NCBI RefSeq assembly: GCF_009663465.1
Contig: NZ_QXHU01000004.1
Location: 144,672-208,671 of the forward strand
Direction of reading: 5' to 3'
DNA: 64,000 nt
DNA from: Riemerella anatipestifer
GTDB lineage: Bacteria > Bacteroidota > Bacteroidia > Flavobacteriales > Weeksellaceae
How positions within the stretch are numbered: the stretch's first letter is position 1; each line of letters opens with the position of its first letter. Under the pieces are notes generated by a model. The model had not been told where the DNA came from, did no database searches, and was given only the letters and a program-made list of their open reading frames with translations. Both the position numbers and the translations under genes were made by a program. Shown here piece by piece: positions 45,208 to 53,383 of the stretch.

Positions 45208-45894
45208 ATGTTAGAACTTATATTTTCTGCTATCGGCTTAGGGCTAATGTTGAGCTTGGTTTTTATAGGACCTATTTTTTTCCTGCTTATAGAAACTAGC
45301 TTTTCGCGTGGAGCAAGGCATGCATTAACCTTAGATATAGGGGTTATAACTGCAGATTTGGTTTGTATCTTAGTGGCCTACTTTGCGAGTGATGATTTAG
45401 TAGAGATTATAGACAAATATCCTAGTTTTTATAGAATAACGGCTTTTATTATCTTCATTTATGGGATTTTTATGATAGTCTCCAAAACTAAAATGAGGAT
45501 AGAAGGCGAAAAAAAAATCATCAGTCAGAACTATTTTAAAACTTTTTTAAATGGCTTTTTACTAAATATTCTTAATATAGGTGTAGTTTTATTTTGGTTG
45601 GTTACTGTAATATCGGTGCGAAATCAATATCCTAATCCGTATAAATTTATTTTATACATTGGGATTATGATAGCCACCTACATTGGGATAGATTTAATTA
45701 AAATCCTTTTAGCAAAACAGTTCCATCATAAATTGACTCAAAATCTTGCTAATAAAATACGAAGTGCTGTTGGAGTGATATTAGTTATCATTAGTGTATT
45801 TATATTTATGCAGAGCTTCAAAAAATTTAATAAGTTTGACCAAGAGTTGGAAAGAAGTGGCTATGTGAGGGATTCTCTAAAAATCAGAAAATAA
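45208..45894 (+). CDS. LysE-family amino-acid exporter
   Basis: A 228-residue membrane protein with about six helices in the LysE/RhtB pattern. The N-terminal FIGPIFFLLIETSFSRGARHAL (about 19-40) corresponds to the family's GPGPxxxxxxxxxxxxGxxxG signature, and LNGFLLNILNIGVVLFW (about 114-130) corresponds to the NPK/LNPxxxxF segment. These proteins export amino acids or related solutes; the substrate is not predictable. The stop codon is 6 bp before the LD-carboxypeptidase ATG, so the three genes to 47202 are likely one transcript. Confidence 0.85.
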   Translation: MLELIFSAIGLGLMLSLVFIGPIFFLLIETSFSRGARHALTLDIGVITADLVCILVAYFASDDLVEIIDKYPSFYRITAFIIFIYGIFMIVSKTKMRIEGEKKIISQNYFKTFLNGFLLNILNIGVVLFWLVTVISVRNQYPNPYKFILYIGIMIATYIGIDLIKILLAKQFHHKLTQNLANKIRSAVGVILVIISVFIFMQSFKKFNKFDQELERSGYVRDSLKIRK

Positions 45895-45900
45895 TTGTAT

Positions 45901-46830
45901 ATGATAACGTTTCCCAAAAAACTAAAAAAAGGAGCTAAAATAGGCATTGTTTCTCCTGCTGGAGCCGTAGAAGCCTCACAGATAGAAGCGGGTATAGAAC
46001 GAATACAGTCCAAAGGATATGAGCCTATTTTAAGTCCATATTGCTTGGGGATTTTTAAGAATGGATACAATTATTCTGGAACAGAAAAGGAACGTTTATC
46101 AGACATCAATTGGGCGTTTTCTAACACGGAGCTTTCAGCCGTATGGGCAACTAGAGGAGGTTATGGCTGTCAGCATCTCATTAAAAAGATTAAGTTATCT
46201 GCTTTCAGAGAGAATCCTAAATGGTATATAGGTTATTCGGACAATACTGTAATCCAAAGCTATCTTCTAAAAAACGGATTTGCTAGCATACACGGGCAAA
46301 CACTTAAAACTGCTTCGTTTGGGGTATCGGAAGAAAGTTATCAGCTTATTTTTGATGTTCTTGAGGGGACACTTCCTAAATATAAAATCACACCACACTC
46401 ATTTAATAAAGAAGGTGTTGCAGAAGGCATTTTAATAGGTGGAAATTTAGCCTTGGTCTATGCCTTGTTGGGAAGTCCGTATTCCTTTAATTTTAAAGAT
46501 AAAATCCTTTTTATAGAAGATATAGGCGAAAACTTTTACGCTCTTGATAGAATGTTGATGGGGCTAGAACTTGCTGGAGCATTTAGAAAAATAAAAGGGC
46601 TTATTATAGGTGGTATGACGAATATGGGCTCCGAAACCGATAATCCAAACTATGAAGACAGCTTTGATAGCTTTGCTTATGAAATTGTAAAACAAAGATT
46701 AGAGAAATATAAAATCCCTATGATGTATCAGTTTCCTAATGGGCATATCTATCATAATTTACCGCTTATTTTGGGAGCTTCGGTTCGTCTTGAAATTACC
46801 TCTGAAAAAGCAGAACTTTTTTATCTATAA
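45901..46830 (+). CDS. LD-carboxypeptidase (S66 family)
   Basis: A 309-residue serine peptidase of the LdcA/MccF type. It removes the terminal D-Ala from murein tetrapeptides during cell-wall recycling. The N-terminal GAKIGIVSPAGAV is typical. The nucleophile is Ser113 in IGYSDNTV, the catalytic Glu lies in LFIEDIGENFYALDRML, and the catalytic His is in the NGHIYHNLP segment near 284. Start is the ATG at 45901; an in-frame TTG two codons earlier overlaps the LysE stop region. No signal peptide, consistent with cytoplasmic recycling. Confidence 0.92.
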   Translation: MITFPKKLKKGAKIGIVSPAGAVEASQIEAGIERIQSKGYEPILSPYCLGIFKNGYNYSGTEKERLSDINWAFSNTELSAVWATRGGYGCQHLIKKIKLSAFRENPKWYIGYSDNTVIQSYLLKNGFASIHGQTLKTASFGVSEESYQLIFDVLEGTLPKYKITPHSFNKEGVAEGILIGGNLALVYALLGSPYSFNFKDKILFIEDIGENFYALDRMLMGLELAGAFRKIKGLIIGGMTNMGSETDNPNYEDSFDSFAYEIVKQRLEKYKIPMMYQFPNGHIYHNLPLILGASVRLEITSEKAELFYL

Positions 46831-46833
46831 ATA

Positions 46834-47202
46834 ATGGCGGAGCATAATGATTTTGGAAAAGAAGCCGAAAATCAAGCCGTATTTTTCTTGGAACAAAAGG
46901 GCTATAATATCATAGCAAGAAACTACAGATACCTTAAAGCAGAACTAGACATTGTTGCCGAAAAAGATAATACTTTGGTGGTAGCAGAAGTTAAAGCAAG
47001 GCAACACAGTACTTTGGTAGAGCCTCACGAAGCGGTGAACAGGCGAAAAATAAAACTCATTATCTCTGCCACCAACGAATTTCTACAAAGCTATCCCAAG
47101 AATGTGGAAGTAAGATTTGATATTATTTCTATTATAAAGACAACTCAAGACGCATTTGAAATTACTCATATAGAAAATGCCTTTGAGAGTATAGATGGTT
47201 AG
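46834..47202 (+). CDS. YraN-family (UPF0102) nuclease-fold protein
   Basis: A 122-residue protein of the YraN family, related to Holliday-junction resolvase-like nucleases. The core motif is visible: FGKEAENQAVFFLEQKGY (about 6-23), RYLKAELDIVAEKDNTLVVAEVKAR with the D-E-K catalytic-like residues (about 32-56) and KIKLIISATNEFL. The cellular role is not established. It starts 3 bp after the LD-carboxypeptidase stop. The 21-bp phased repeat array begins 63 bp after it. Confidence 0.92.
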   Translation: MAEHNDFGKEAENQAVFFLEQKGYNIIARNYRYLKAELDIVAEKDNTLVVAEVKARQHSTLVEPHEAVNRRKIKLIISATNEFLQSYPKNVEVRFDIISIIKTTQDAFEITHIENAFESIDG

Positions 47203-47265
47203 GTTACGAAGGCTATTTTTATCCCCAAAAAAAATAATTACATCTTCAATCCACCCCCAAAAACA

Positions 47266-47442
47266 TTGGGGCAAAACAAAAATCAACTGGGGGAAACAAA
47301 AAAATATCTGGGGCGATAGACCAACAAGGTGGGGCGACTTAATAATGACGAGGGGCGATACAAAAATGAGGTAGGGCGAAAGAATAATGACAATGGGCAA
47401 CAAAAATTGTTGATAAAAAACAGGAAAACAACTTAGGGCGAT
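47266..47442. repeat. Intergenic array with exact 21-bp period, GGGGCGA core
   Basis: G-run cores start at 47268 (GGGGCAA), 47289 (GGGGGAA), 47310, 47331 and 47352 (GGGGCGA), 47373 (aGGGCGA) and 47394 (tGGGCAA), each 21 bp apart; another GGGCGA lies at 47436. The 14-bp spacers are A-rich but different in sequence. On the minus strand the array would encode a loose seven-residue repeat of the type SPxLxxx, which I regard as a by-product. The rest of 47203-47615 holds a C-run at 47253 and the promoter of the next operon. Confidence 0.8.
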
Positions 47443-47557
47443 AGAAGAATGAATGGTTTTTATCCATAAAATTGAATATAATCCAAAAAAACTGAACGCA
47501 TATCATTAAAATTCCTTAAAATGGTTTTGAAATACAGCTGGGCAGTTTATTTTAGGC

Positions 47558-47586
47558 TTGACTTTTGTCTAAAATATGTACCTTTG
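47558..47586 (+). promoter_or_regulatory. Promoter of the Lgt-like/radical-SAM operon
   Basis: TTG (47558-47560) and TACCTTTG (47579-47586) with an 18-bp spacer, a full Bacteroidetes -33/-7 match. It lies 29 bp before the TTG start codon. Confidence 0.7.
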
Positions 47587-47615
47587 GGAAGTAACTTTTC
47601 TAAAAATAATAAAAA

Positions 47616-48362
47616 TTGACCATACCTTTTGAACCTGTACTATTTGGAGTAAAAATAAATATCCATTTGATTTTGGAGTATTTAGCGTTTTTTGTTGGCT
47701 TTAGATATTATGTATGGTTGAGAAAGTCGGTGCAGGACACTATACCCAGCCAAAATAGAATTTCTATCATTTTGGGAGCTACTATTGGAGCTTTCTTAGG
47801 CTCTCGGCTAATTGGCTTTTTAGAGAACCCAGTTTTGATTGATTTCAGTCCTAATCAACTAATCCAGTTATTCAACACCAAGACTATTATGGGCGGATTA
47901 TTTGGCGGACTTATTGGGGTTGAAGTAATGAAAAAGATAATCAAGGAAAAACAATCTTCGGGAGACCTATTTACCTTTCCTATTATAGTTGGAATTATTA
48001 TTGGGCGAGTTGGTTGTTTTCTTACTGGAGTTAATGAATTTACTTATGGGACAGAAACCAAATTTTTTACAGGAATGGATTTGGGAGACGGGCTCTATAG
48101 ACACCCTGTCTCTTTATATGAAATAATATTTTTGGTGTTTCTTTTTCTATTTTTGAGAAAAAATAAAGTAACTTTACAAAAGGAGAACGGATTGTTATTC
48201 AAAATATTTATGTTGTCTTATTTTGGTTTTCGATTTATAATTGAATTTATTAAGCCTAATATTTTCTATACTTTAGGTTTAAGCAGTATCCAATGGCTTT
48301 GCATAGTTTGTTGGATTTATTACTTCCCTACCATTAAAAAAATAATAAAAAATGCCTACTAG
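47616..48362 (+). CDS. Lgt-like prolipoprotein diacylglyceryl transferase paralog
   Basis: A 248-residue membrane protein (about seven helices) of the Lgt family, which moves diacylglycerol from phosphatidylglycerol to a thiol or other acceptor. The TTG at 47616 is the only possible start, because a stop precedes it by two codons. Family landmarks: GRVGCFLTG at 130-138 (the GRxGNFINxE site with changed residues), RHPVSLYE at 162-169 and YFGFRFIIEF at 202-211. The altered signature and a coupled radical SAM gene (11-bp overlap) suggest a specialised paralog, not the housekeeping lipoprotein enzyme. The real substrate is unknown; lipid or glycerol transfer is inferred from the family. Confidence 0.82.
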   Translation: MTIPFEPVLFGVKINIHLILEYLAFFVGFRYYVWLRKSVQDTIPSQNRISIILGATIGAFLGSRLIGFLENPVLIDFSPNQLIQLFNTKTIMGGLFGGLIGVEVMKKIIKEKQSSGDLFTFPIIVGIIIGRVGCFLTGVNEFTYGTETKFFTGMDLGDGLYRHPVSLYEIIFLVFLFLFLRKNKVTLQKENGLLFKIFMLSYFGFRFIIEFIKPNIFYTLGLSSIQWLCIVCWIYYFPTIKKIIKNAY

Positions 48363-49743
48363 AAAATACACTTATTACGACTATACCCTTAGTTTGTGTC
48401 CTGAATGTTTAAAGCGTATTGATGCTAAAATTGTGTTTGAAGACCACAAGGTTTATATGCTTAAAAGATGTCCCGAACACGGCAATTCCAAAGTGTTGAT
48501 TGCTGATGATATAGCGTATTATAAGAACATCAGGAACTACAACAAACCTTCGGAAATGCCATATAAGTTTAATACTAAAACCCATTATGGCTGTCCCTAC
48601 GACTGTGGATTATGCCCCGACCATGAACAACATTCGTGTCTTACAGTTGTGGAAATAACAGACCGTTGTAATTTAACCTGTCCTACTTGTTACGCTGGTT
48701 CATCTCCTACTTATGGCAGACATAGAACTTTAGAAGAGGTAAAAGCGATGTTAGATACCATTGTTAGAAATGAGAAGGAGCCTGATGTGGTGCAAATAAG
48801 TGGTGGAGAGCCTACAATACACCCTCAATTTTTTGAGATATTGGATTACGCCAAAACGCTGCCGATAAAACATCTTATGGTAAATACCAACGGGATTAGT
48901 ATAGCTAAAGATTTCGAATTTGCAAAACGTTTAAAAAGCTATGCTCCTGACTTTGAAATTTATTTACAGTTTGATTCTTTTAAAGAAGAGGCTTTATTAT
49001 CATTACGAGGGGCTACTCTAAAGAAAATTAGAGAAAAAGCAATAGAACATTTAAACGAATTAAACCTCTCAACTACTTTAGTAGTTACCCTACAAAAAGG
49101 GCTTAATGATGATGAAATGGGTGAGATAATAGAGTATGGGCTTAAACAAAAATGTGTAAGAGGAGTAACGTTTCAGCCTACACAGATAGCAGGAAGATTG
49201 GAACACTTTAATCATGAAACCGACCGAATTACGCTCACAGAAGTTCGTAGAAAGATATTGGAACAGACGGATATATTTACCCCAGATGATTTAATTCCTG
49301 TTCCGTGCAACCCAGATGCATTGGCGATGGGCTATATATTAAAACTAAATGGAAATAATATTCCACTTACAAGATATATTAACCCTACAGACTTGCTGGA
49401 TAATAGCAAAAATACCATTGTATATGAGCAAGATGAAGCATTGCATCAAAAAATGTTTGAGATATTTAGCACAGGGACATCTACCGATAAGGCTTCATCT
49501 AAATTGCATAGTCTTTTGTGCTGTCTTCCTTTTGTAGAAGCTCCTAATTTAGGATACGATAACTTATTCAGAATTATTATTATGCAATTTATTGATGCTT
49601 ATAATTTTGATGTTCGTGCCATAAAAAAATCTTGCGTACACATTGTAAATAAAGATAATACCATTATACCTTTTGAAACTATGAATTTGTTTTACAGAGA
49701 TGAAAAGGTAGACTATTTGAACCAATTAAAAAAAGAAATATGA
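48352..49743 (+). CDS. Radical SAM enzyme of the MJ0619/Tes-like family
   Basis: A 463-residue radical SAM protein with several cysteine sets. An N-terminal CxxC plus C (16, 19, 40; CPECL and RCPEHG) resembles a zinc or rubredoxin-like knuckle. CPYDCGLCP with Cys81/85/88 and Cys96 probably binds an auxiliary cluster. The radical SAM triad CNLTCPTC is at 106/110/113, and SGGEPTIHP lies near 147. The C-terminal DAYNFDVRAIKKSCVHI..IIPF block is shared with the archaeal MJ0619 family, which includes the tetraether lipid synthase Tes. A lipid C-C coupling or methylation reaction is therefore plausible. It overlaps the genes on both sides (11 and 4 bp). Confidence 0.85.
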   Translation: MPTRKYTYYDYTLSLCPECLKRIDAKIVFEDHKVYMLKRCPEHGNSKVLIADDIAYYKNIRNYNKPSEMPYKFNTKTHYGCPYDCGLCPDHEQHSCLTVVEITDRCNLTCPTCYAGSSPTYGRHRTLEEVKAMLDTIVRNEKEPDVVQISGGEPTIHPQFFEILDYAKTLPIKHLMVNTNGISIAKDFEFAKRLKSYAPDFEIYLQFDSFKEEALLSLRGATLKKIREKAIEHLNELNLSTTLVVTLQKGLNDDEMGEIIEYGLKQKCVRGVTFQPTQIAGRLEHFNHETDRITLTEVRRKILEQTDIFTPDDLIPVPCNPDALAMGYILKLNGNNIPLTRYINPTDLLDNSKNTIVYEQDEALHQKMFEIFSTGTSTDKASSKLHSLLCCLPFVEAPNLGYDNLFRIIIMQFIDAYNFDVRAIKKSCVHIVNKDNTIIPFETMNLFYRDEKVDYLNQLKKEI

Positions 49744-49943
49744 CATTAGAAGGATTGCCCTATATTATAGCAGCCCTCTTGGCAATATCAAGCCCAGCTA
49801 TACTTTTTGGTATTATAGGCATCTTGGTAAAAAAACAGAACCCTAAAGCAGCTAAAGTCTTTTTTAATTTAATATGGGTGTATTTCATATTATTTTTCAT
49901 ATTACTTATAATAGGTATTGGTATCTGTGGAGGATTTAAATAA
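49740..49943 (+). CDS. Small two-helix membrane protein, operon copy
   Basis: A 67-residue protein with two hydrophobic helices (about 6-28 and 42-63), a KKQNPKAAKVF hinge and the end GIGICGGFK. Its ATG overlaps the radical SAM stop (ATGA), so it is translated with that gene. No named family is recognised. A paralog with the same ending, GIGICGGFF, is encoded at 50127. It may be a small membrane partner of the Lgt-like and radical SAM enzymes. Confidence 0.78.
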   Translation: MTLEGLPYIIAALLAISSPAILFGIIGILVKKQNPKAAKVFFNLIWVYFILFFILLIIGIGICGGFK

Positions 49944-50126
49944 CCTGTTTTTAATGGGATAATAACTGCTTAAAACACCATTTTTTCTAAGGTAAATAAT
50001 TTGTGCCAGAAAGTTTAACAAAATATCTTAATTTATAAGAGTAGATTTGGAAGATGAGGTTCGTAACATATCTTTGATGATGAAATAATTTTATAGGAAT
50101 TAGTTAGATAAGTTAAAAAAATAAAT

Positions 50127-50318
50127 ATGACAATATTAGAAGGTAATTTAAATGGATTAGTTGCCCTTATTATGACAATAATGTTTGGACCTCCGTTATT
50201 ATTTAGTATTATAGAGTTTCTTTTGAGAAAAAAAAGTCCTAAAGTGGCTAATATATTTTTTATTCTAGCAGGAGTATATATCATAATAGGTATTGGCATT
50301 TGTGGAGGATTTTTTTAA
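50127..50318 (+). CDS. Small two-helix membrane protein, duplicated copy
   Basis: A 63-residue paralog of the protein at 49740: helices at about 8-30 and 43-60, hinge RKKSPKVANIFF, end GIGICGGFF. The N-terminus MTILEGNLNGLVALI parallels MTLEGLPYIIAALL. Sequence drift between the two is substantial, so the duplication is not recent. It has no close upstream promoter match and may be transcribed from the operon upstream. Function unknown. Confidence 0.72.
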   Translation: MTILEGNLNGLVALIMTIMFGPPLLFSIIEFLLRKKSPKVANIFFILAGVYIIIGIGICGGFF

Positions 50319-50400
50319 CTGTTTTTAATGAGAAATAACCGTTCACTCATTTAAAACTACCGTTCAGTAAGATATTTTTCTTTAGGGCAAATGTTCGTTT

Positions 50401-50408
50401 TACATTTG
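50401..50408 (+). promoter_or_regulatory. -7 box TACATTTG for the TPR-protein gene
   Basis: TAnnTTTG match, 32 bp before the ATG at 50441. The equivalent place in the duplicated left copy (about 49996-50003) has a degenerate TAATTTG. Confidence 0.6.
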
Positions 50409-50440
50409 CATCAGAAAGTTTAACAAAAAAATATCTTATT

Positions 50441-51100
50441 ATGAAAGACAAAGTTCTAAACACAAAGAAATGGGTCGCTGTTTTAGCCGTAGTCGTTAGT
50501 ACAGGTTTTGCACACGCACAAACCGATTACCAATCCCAACTACAAAAGAGCATTGTTCAGATGGAACAATCCAAAAACGCCCAAGAATTAGCTCCTGTAA
50601 CTAAAGCATTTGCGAAAATAGCCGAAGAAAATCCTAACCAGTGGTTGCCTTACTATTATGCGAGTTACAATAGTGTAATGGAAGGCTTCAGAGGTAATTA
50701 TGCCGATAAAACCAAGTTAGAAACCTTAGCTAACCAAGCTGAAGAATGGATGAAAAAGGCAGAGGCTCTTTCGCCTGAAAATGCAGAGATTTATATTCTT
50801 AAAGCTCGCATCAATAGATTGAGAATGATGATAAATCCACAGAAATATTATGCGACTGATGGCAAATCTTATGGTGAAAATTTAGCGAAGGCTAAAAAAC
50901 TTAGTCCTAATAATCCGAGAATTACTTTACTAGAAGCTGAAACGGTGTATCATATACCAAAAGAACACGGTGGAAGTAAGGAACTTGGTTTAAAACTATT
51001 TGAAAAAGCTTTAAAACAGTTTGAAACCCAAGAAGCCGAGCAAAAACTATTACCTCATTGGGGTAAGAAAGAGGCTCAGTATTTCTTATCTTTGAAGTAA
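50441..51100 (+). CDS. Secreted or periplasmic TPR-type protein
   Basis: A 219-residue protein with a signal peptide (about 1-26, ...VVVSTGFAHAQ). Helical repeats of TPR type follow: NQWLPYYYASYNSVMEGF, AEEWMKKAEALSPENAEIYILKARI, and LAKAKKLSPNNPRITLLEAETVY. Such proteins usually hold partner proteins in the periplasm. It lies between the duplicated small membrane genes and a LytS/LytTR pair, with its own promoter and a terminator, so a functional link to either is uncertain. No enzyme motif is seen. Confidence 0.78.
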   Translation: MKDKVLNTKKWVAVLAVVVSTGFAHAQTDYQSQLQKSIVQMEQSKNAQELAPVTKAFAKIAEENPNQWLPYYYASYNSVMEGFRGNYADKTKLETLANQAEEWMKKAEALSPENAEIYILKARINRLRMMINPQKYYATDGKSYGENLAKAKKLSPNNPRITLLEAETVYHIPKEHGGSKELGLKLFEKALKQFETQEAEQKLLPHWGKKEAQYFLSLK

Positions 51101-51113
51101 ATATAAATATTTT

Positions 51114-51143
51114 GGTGAGGAAAGTTCTTCCTCACCATCTTTT
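51114..51143 (+). terminator. Terminator after the TPR-protein gene
   Basis: GGTGAGGAA (51114-51122) pairs with TTCCTCACC (51128-51136), followed by a short T-run. Confidence 0.75.
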
Positions 51144-51157
51144 TCAAAATTTAACTT

Positions 51158-52180
51158 ATGAAAACATTTTCCTTTAAAAATATACGCACTTTATTTATTG
51201 TAAGTGTACTTTCTGCCCTTTTCTTCTTTTTATTTGCTACACCTGAAAAAACAATTCATAACTTTTTTATTAGTTGGGCAATATCGCTTCTATATACATT
51301 TGGGTTTGGTATTACGAATGGCTTGCTAAATGAGTTTTTAGATAAAAAATACAATTGGACGACCCAACTTAAACTTAGGCTTTTTGGGGGAATAATCGGG
51401 GTTATTATTAATATTATTCTTGTTTATGGGTTTAATTATTTCCATTTTGTAATTATTCGTGGAATACCAACTGAGGATTACTTTAGTGCCAAATCACATT
51501 CGGTAAACTTATTTATGATTATTTTTGTTTTGTTGATATCTTCTATTCTTCACGCCTATGGTTTTATGAAAGCCTTGCAGCAAAGCACTCAAGAGAAAAT
51601 AGAAGTGCAGGAGCAATTAGCCAAAGCCTCGGAGGCACAGTTTCAAAGTTTAAAAACTCAGTTAGACCCGCATTTTCTTTTTAATTCTTTAAATGTCTTA
51701 ACAGCGTTGATTGAGGAAAACCCACCGAAAGCTCAAAAGTTTACGGAGGATATGTCTAAAATATACCGCTATGTTTTGGAACAAAGGGACAAAAAAACGG
51801 TAAGTGTTGCCGAAGAAATCAGCTTTGCAAAAACCTATGCCGAACTTCTTAAAACCCGTTTTGAAGACAGTGTTAATTTTAGTTTTGATATAAATCCCAG
51901 CTTTGAAAATCATTTAGTAGTGCCATTGTCCTTACAATTATTGTTGGAGAATGTGATTAAACACAACTTTGCAACCATTCAAAAACCGTTGAATATTAAG
52001 GTTTATACCACCTCGTCTTATTTGATGGTAGAAAATAATTTACAAGCAAGAGAGATACCTGCAGGTGGTACAGGAGTTGGATTAAAAAATATTCAGCAAC
52101 GCTACGCCTTACTCACGCATAAGGAAGTGAATATTATTAAAAATGAAACTATTTTTCGTGTAGAAATCCCTTTGATATAA
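51158..52180 (+). CDS. LytS-type sensor histidine kinase
   Basis: A 340-residue kinase with four N-terminal membrane helices (about 10-150), a short coiled coil and a His_kinase domain. The phosphoacceptor His172 lies in LKTQLDPHFLFNSLNVL. The ATP-binding half has LLLENVIKHNF (N box) and GTGVGLKNIQQRY (G box). This LytS/YehU-type architecture has no large sensor domain, so the signal is probably sensed in or near the membrane. It is paired with the LytTR regulator 10 bp downstream and should phosphorylate it. Confidence 0.93.
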   Translation: MKTFSFKNIRTLFIVSVLSALFFFLFATPEKTIHNFFISWAISLLYTFGFGITNGLLNEFLDKKYNWTTQLKLRLFGGIIGVIINIILVYGFNYFHFVIIRGIPTEDYFSAKSHSVNLFMIIFVLLISSILHAYGFMKALQQSTQEKIEVQEQLAKASEAQFQSLKTQLDPHFLFNSLNVLTALIEENPPKAQKFTEDMSKIYRYVLEQRDKKTVSVAEEISFAKTYAELLKTRFEDSVNFSFDINPSFENHLVVPLSLQLLLENVIKHNFATIQKPLNIKVYTTSSYLMVENNLQAREIPAGGTGVGLKNIQQRYALLTHKEVNIIKNETIFRVEIPLI

Positions 52181-52190
52181 TATTAAAAAA

Positions 52191-52937
52191 ATGAAAGCAA
52201 TTATTATAGAAGACGAACAACTTGCTGCAAGAAAGCTAAAACGAATGTTAGAAAAGTTTCCAGAGATAGAAGTGGTAGCAACTTTATCTTCGGTAGAGGA
52301 AGGCGTTGATTATTTTAAAACACAACCACACCCCGACCTTATTTTTTCGGATATTATGTTAGGTGATGGGCTGTCTTTTGATATTTTTGAACAAGTGCCA
52401 ACCAAAAGTTTCATTATTTATACTACGGCGTTTGACCAATATACTTTAAAGGCATTTAAACTTAACTCTATTGATTATTTACTAAAGCCTTTTTCACAAG
52501 AGGATTTAGAGCAAGCGATAGAGAAGTTTCATTCTTTTCTTCCAAAAGAACAAGGCTACGAACAACTAAATTTTAAAGAACTTATCCAAAAGGAAACACC
52601 TAAACTCACAAGAGTTGTAGCTAAAGTAGGATATAATTTAAAGGTATTGAGTATAGAAAATATTAGTTGTTTTTACAGCGAAAACAAAATCGTTTATGCT
52701 CAAACCGAGAACAGAGCTTATCCTACGGAATTTACTTTAGATGAGTTAGAAAAACTGTTAGATTTAAAGAAATTTTTCAGAGTTAGTAGACAATTCATCA
52801 TCAATTTAGAGCATATTAAAAATATCCATACTTCCCCATATTATAAAGTGGAACTTAATCATTCAATAGAGCAAGAAATTACAATAAGTAGAGAGCGAGT
52901 AAAACACTTTAAATCTTGGCTTGAGGGAGATTTTTAA
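52191..52937 (+). CDS. LytTR-family response regulator
   Basis: A 248-residue regulator with a receiver domain (about 1-118) and a C-terminal LytTR DNA-binding domain (about 140-245). The phosphoacceptor is Asp54 in DLIFSDIMLGDG; Glu7/Asp8 (EDE) and Lys104 (LLKPF) complete the acidic pocket. The LytTR part shows RVVAKVGYNLKVLSIENI and FFRVSRQFIINLEHI. It is the partner of the upstream kinase. Target promoters cannot be named. The 3' end overlaps the convergent DUF4870 gene by 4 bp. Confidence 0.94.
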   Translation: MKAIIIEDEQLAARKLKRMLEKFPEIEVVATLSSVEEGVDYFKTQPHPDLIFSDIMLGDGLSFDIFEQVPTKSFIIYTTAFDQYTLKAFKLNSIDYLLKPFSQEDLEQAIEKFHSFLPKEQGYEQLNFKELIQKETPKLTRVVAKVGYNLKVLSIENISCFYSENKIVYAQTENRAYPTEFTLDELEKLLDLKKFFRVSRQFIINLEHIKNIHTSPYYKVELNHSIEQEITISRERVKHFKSWLEGDF

Positions 52938-53290
52938 ATAAATCTAATAGTTAAAGGATATCTTACAGATTGATTATCTTTAGATTTAATAGCTTGTATA
53001 ATAGGTACTATAATCATAAGAAGTGCTATAATAGATATGAATAAAAAACCTATCAGAATAAAGCATAAAGGTATAGATACCAAAATGGCTAGAAACATAG
53101 TGATTTGAAAGTTAATAACCTCTTTGCCTTGTTCATTTATTCCTTGTATTTCATCTTTTTTGAATACCCAAATTAAGATAGGAACTATAAGCCCACCGAA
53201 TCCTGTAATAAGATTAAATAATTGAGATAGATGTAGTAGGAACAACATATCTTTGTCTTCTTTCATTTGAGAAAAATTAAGGTTTTCCAT
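52934..53290 (-). CDS. DUF4870 membrane protein
   Basis: A 118-residue protein with three hydrophobic helices. It has the DUF4870 core: LLHLSQLFNLITGFGGLIVP (about 18-37), then KKDEIQGINEQGKEVINFQI (about 44-63). The family has no assigned function and is common in many bacteria. It stands alone on the minus strand and converges on the response-regulator gene. Confidence 0.88.
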   Translation of the reverse strand: MENLNFSQMKEDKDMLFLLHLSQLFNLITGFGGLIVPILIWVFKKDEIQGINEQGKEVINFQITMFLAILVSIPLCFILIGFLFISIIALLMIIVPIIQAIKSKDNQSVRYPLTIRFI

Positions 53291-53383
53291 TTTTATAAAG
53301 TTTTTTACGAAAATAACTAATTTATTTGATATTGAATAGTCTTATAAAAACTATTGAATAGCTGAAAATGATGCAAGAAGCTG

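Larger units (their letters stand above)
49744..50440 (+). repeat. Tandem duplication of the small membrane gene with its downstream leader
   Basis: The segment from the first small gene to about 50035 is related to the segment from the second small gene to 50440. Shared landmarks after each stop are CTGTTTTTAATG, followed by AATAAC, and later AGAAAGTTTAACAAAA with TATCTTA (50010-50033 and 50412-50437). In the right copy this last part is the leader of the TPR protein. In the left copy it leads into non-coding sequence (50034-50126), so a gene start was lost there. Confidence 0.65.

Noticed and set aside
47083-47403. A 106-codon minus-strand frame with seven-residue SPxLxxx repeats
   Set aside because: It arises from the 21-bp DNA repeat (a multiple of three), overlaps the YraN gene at its other end and has no start or family support.
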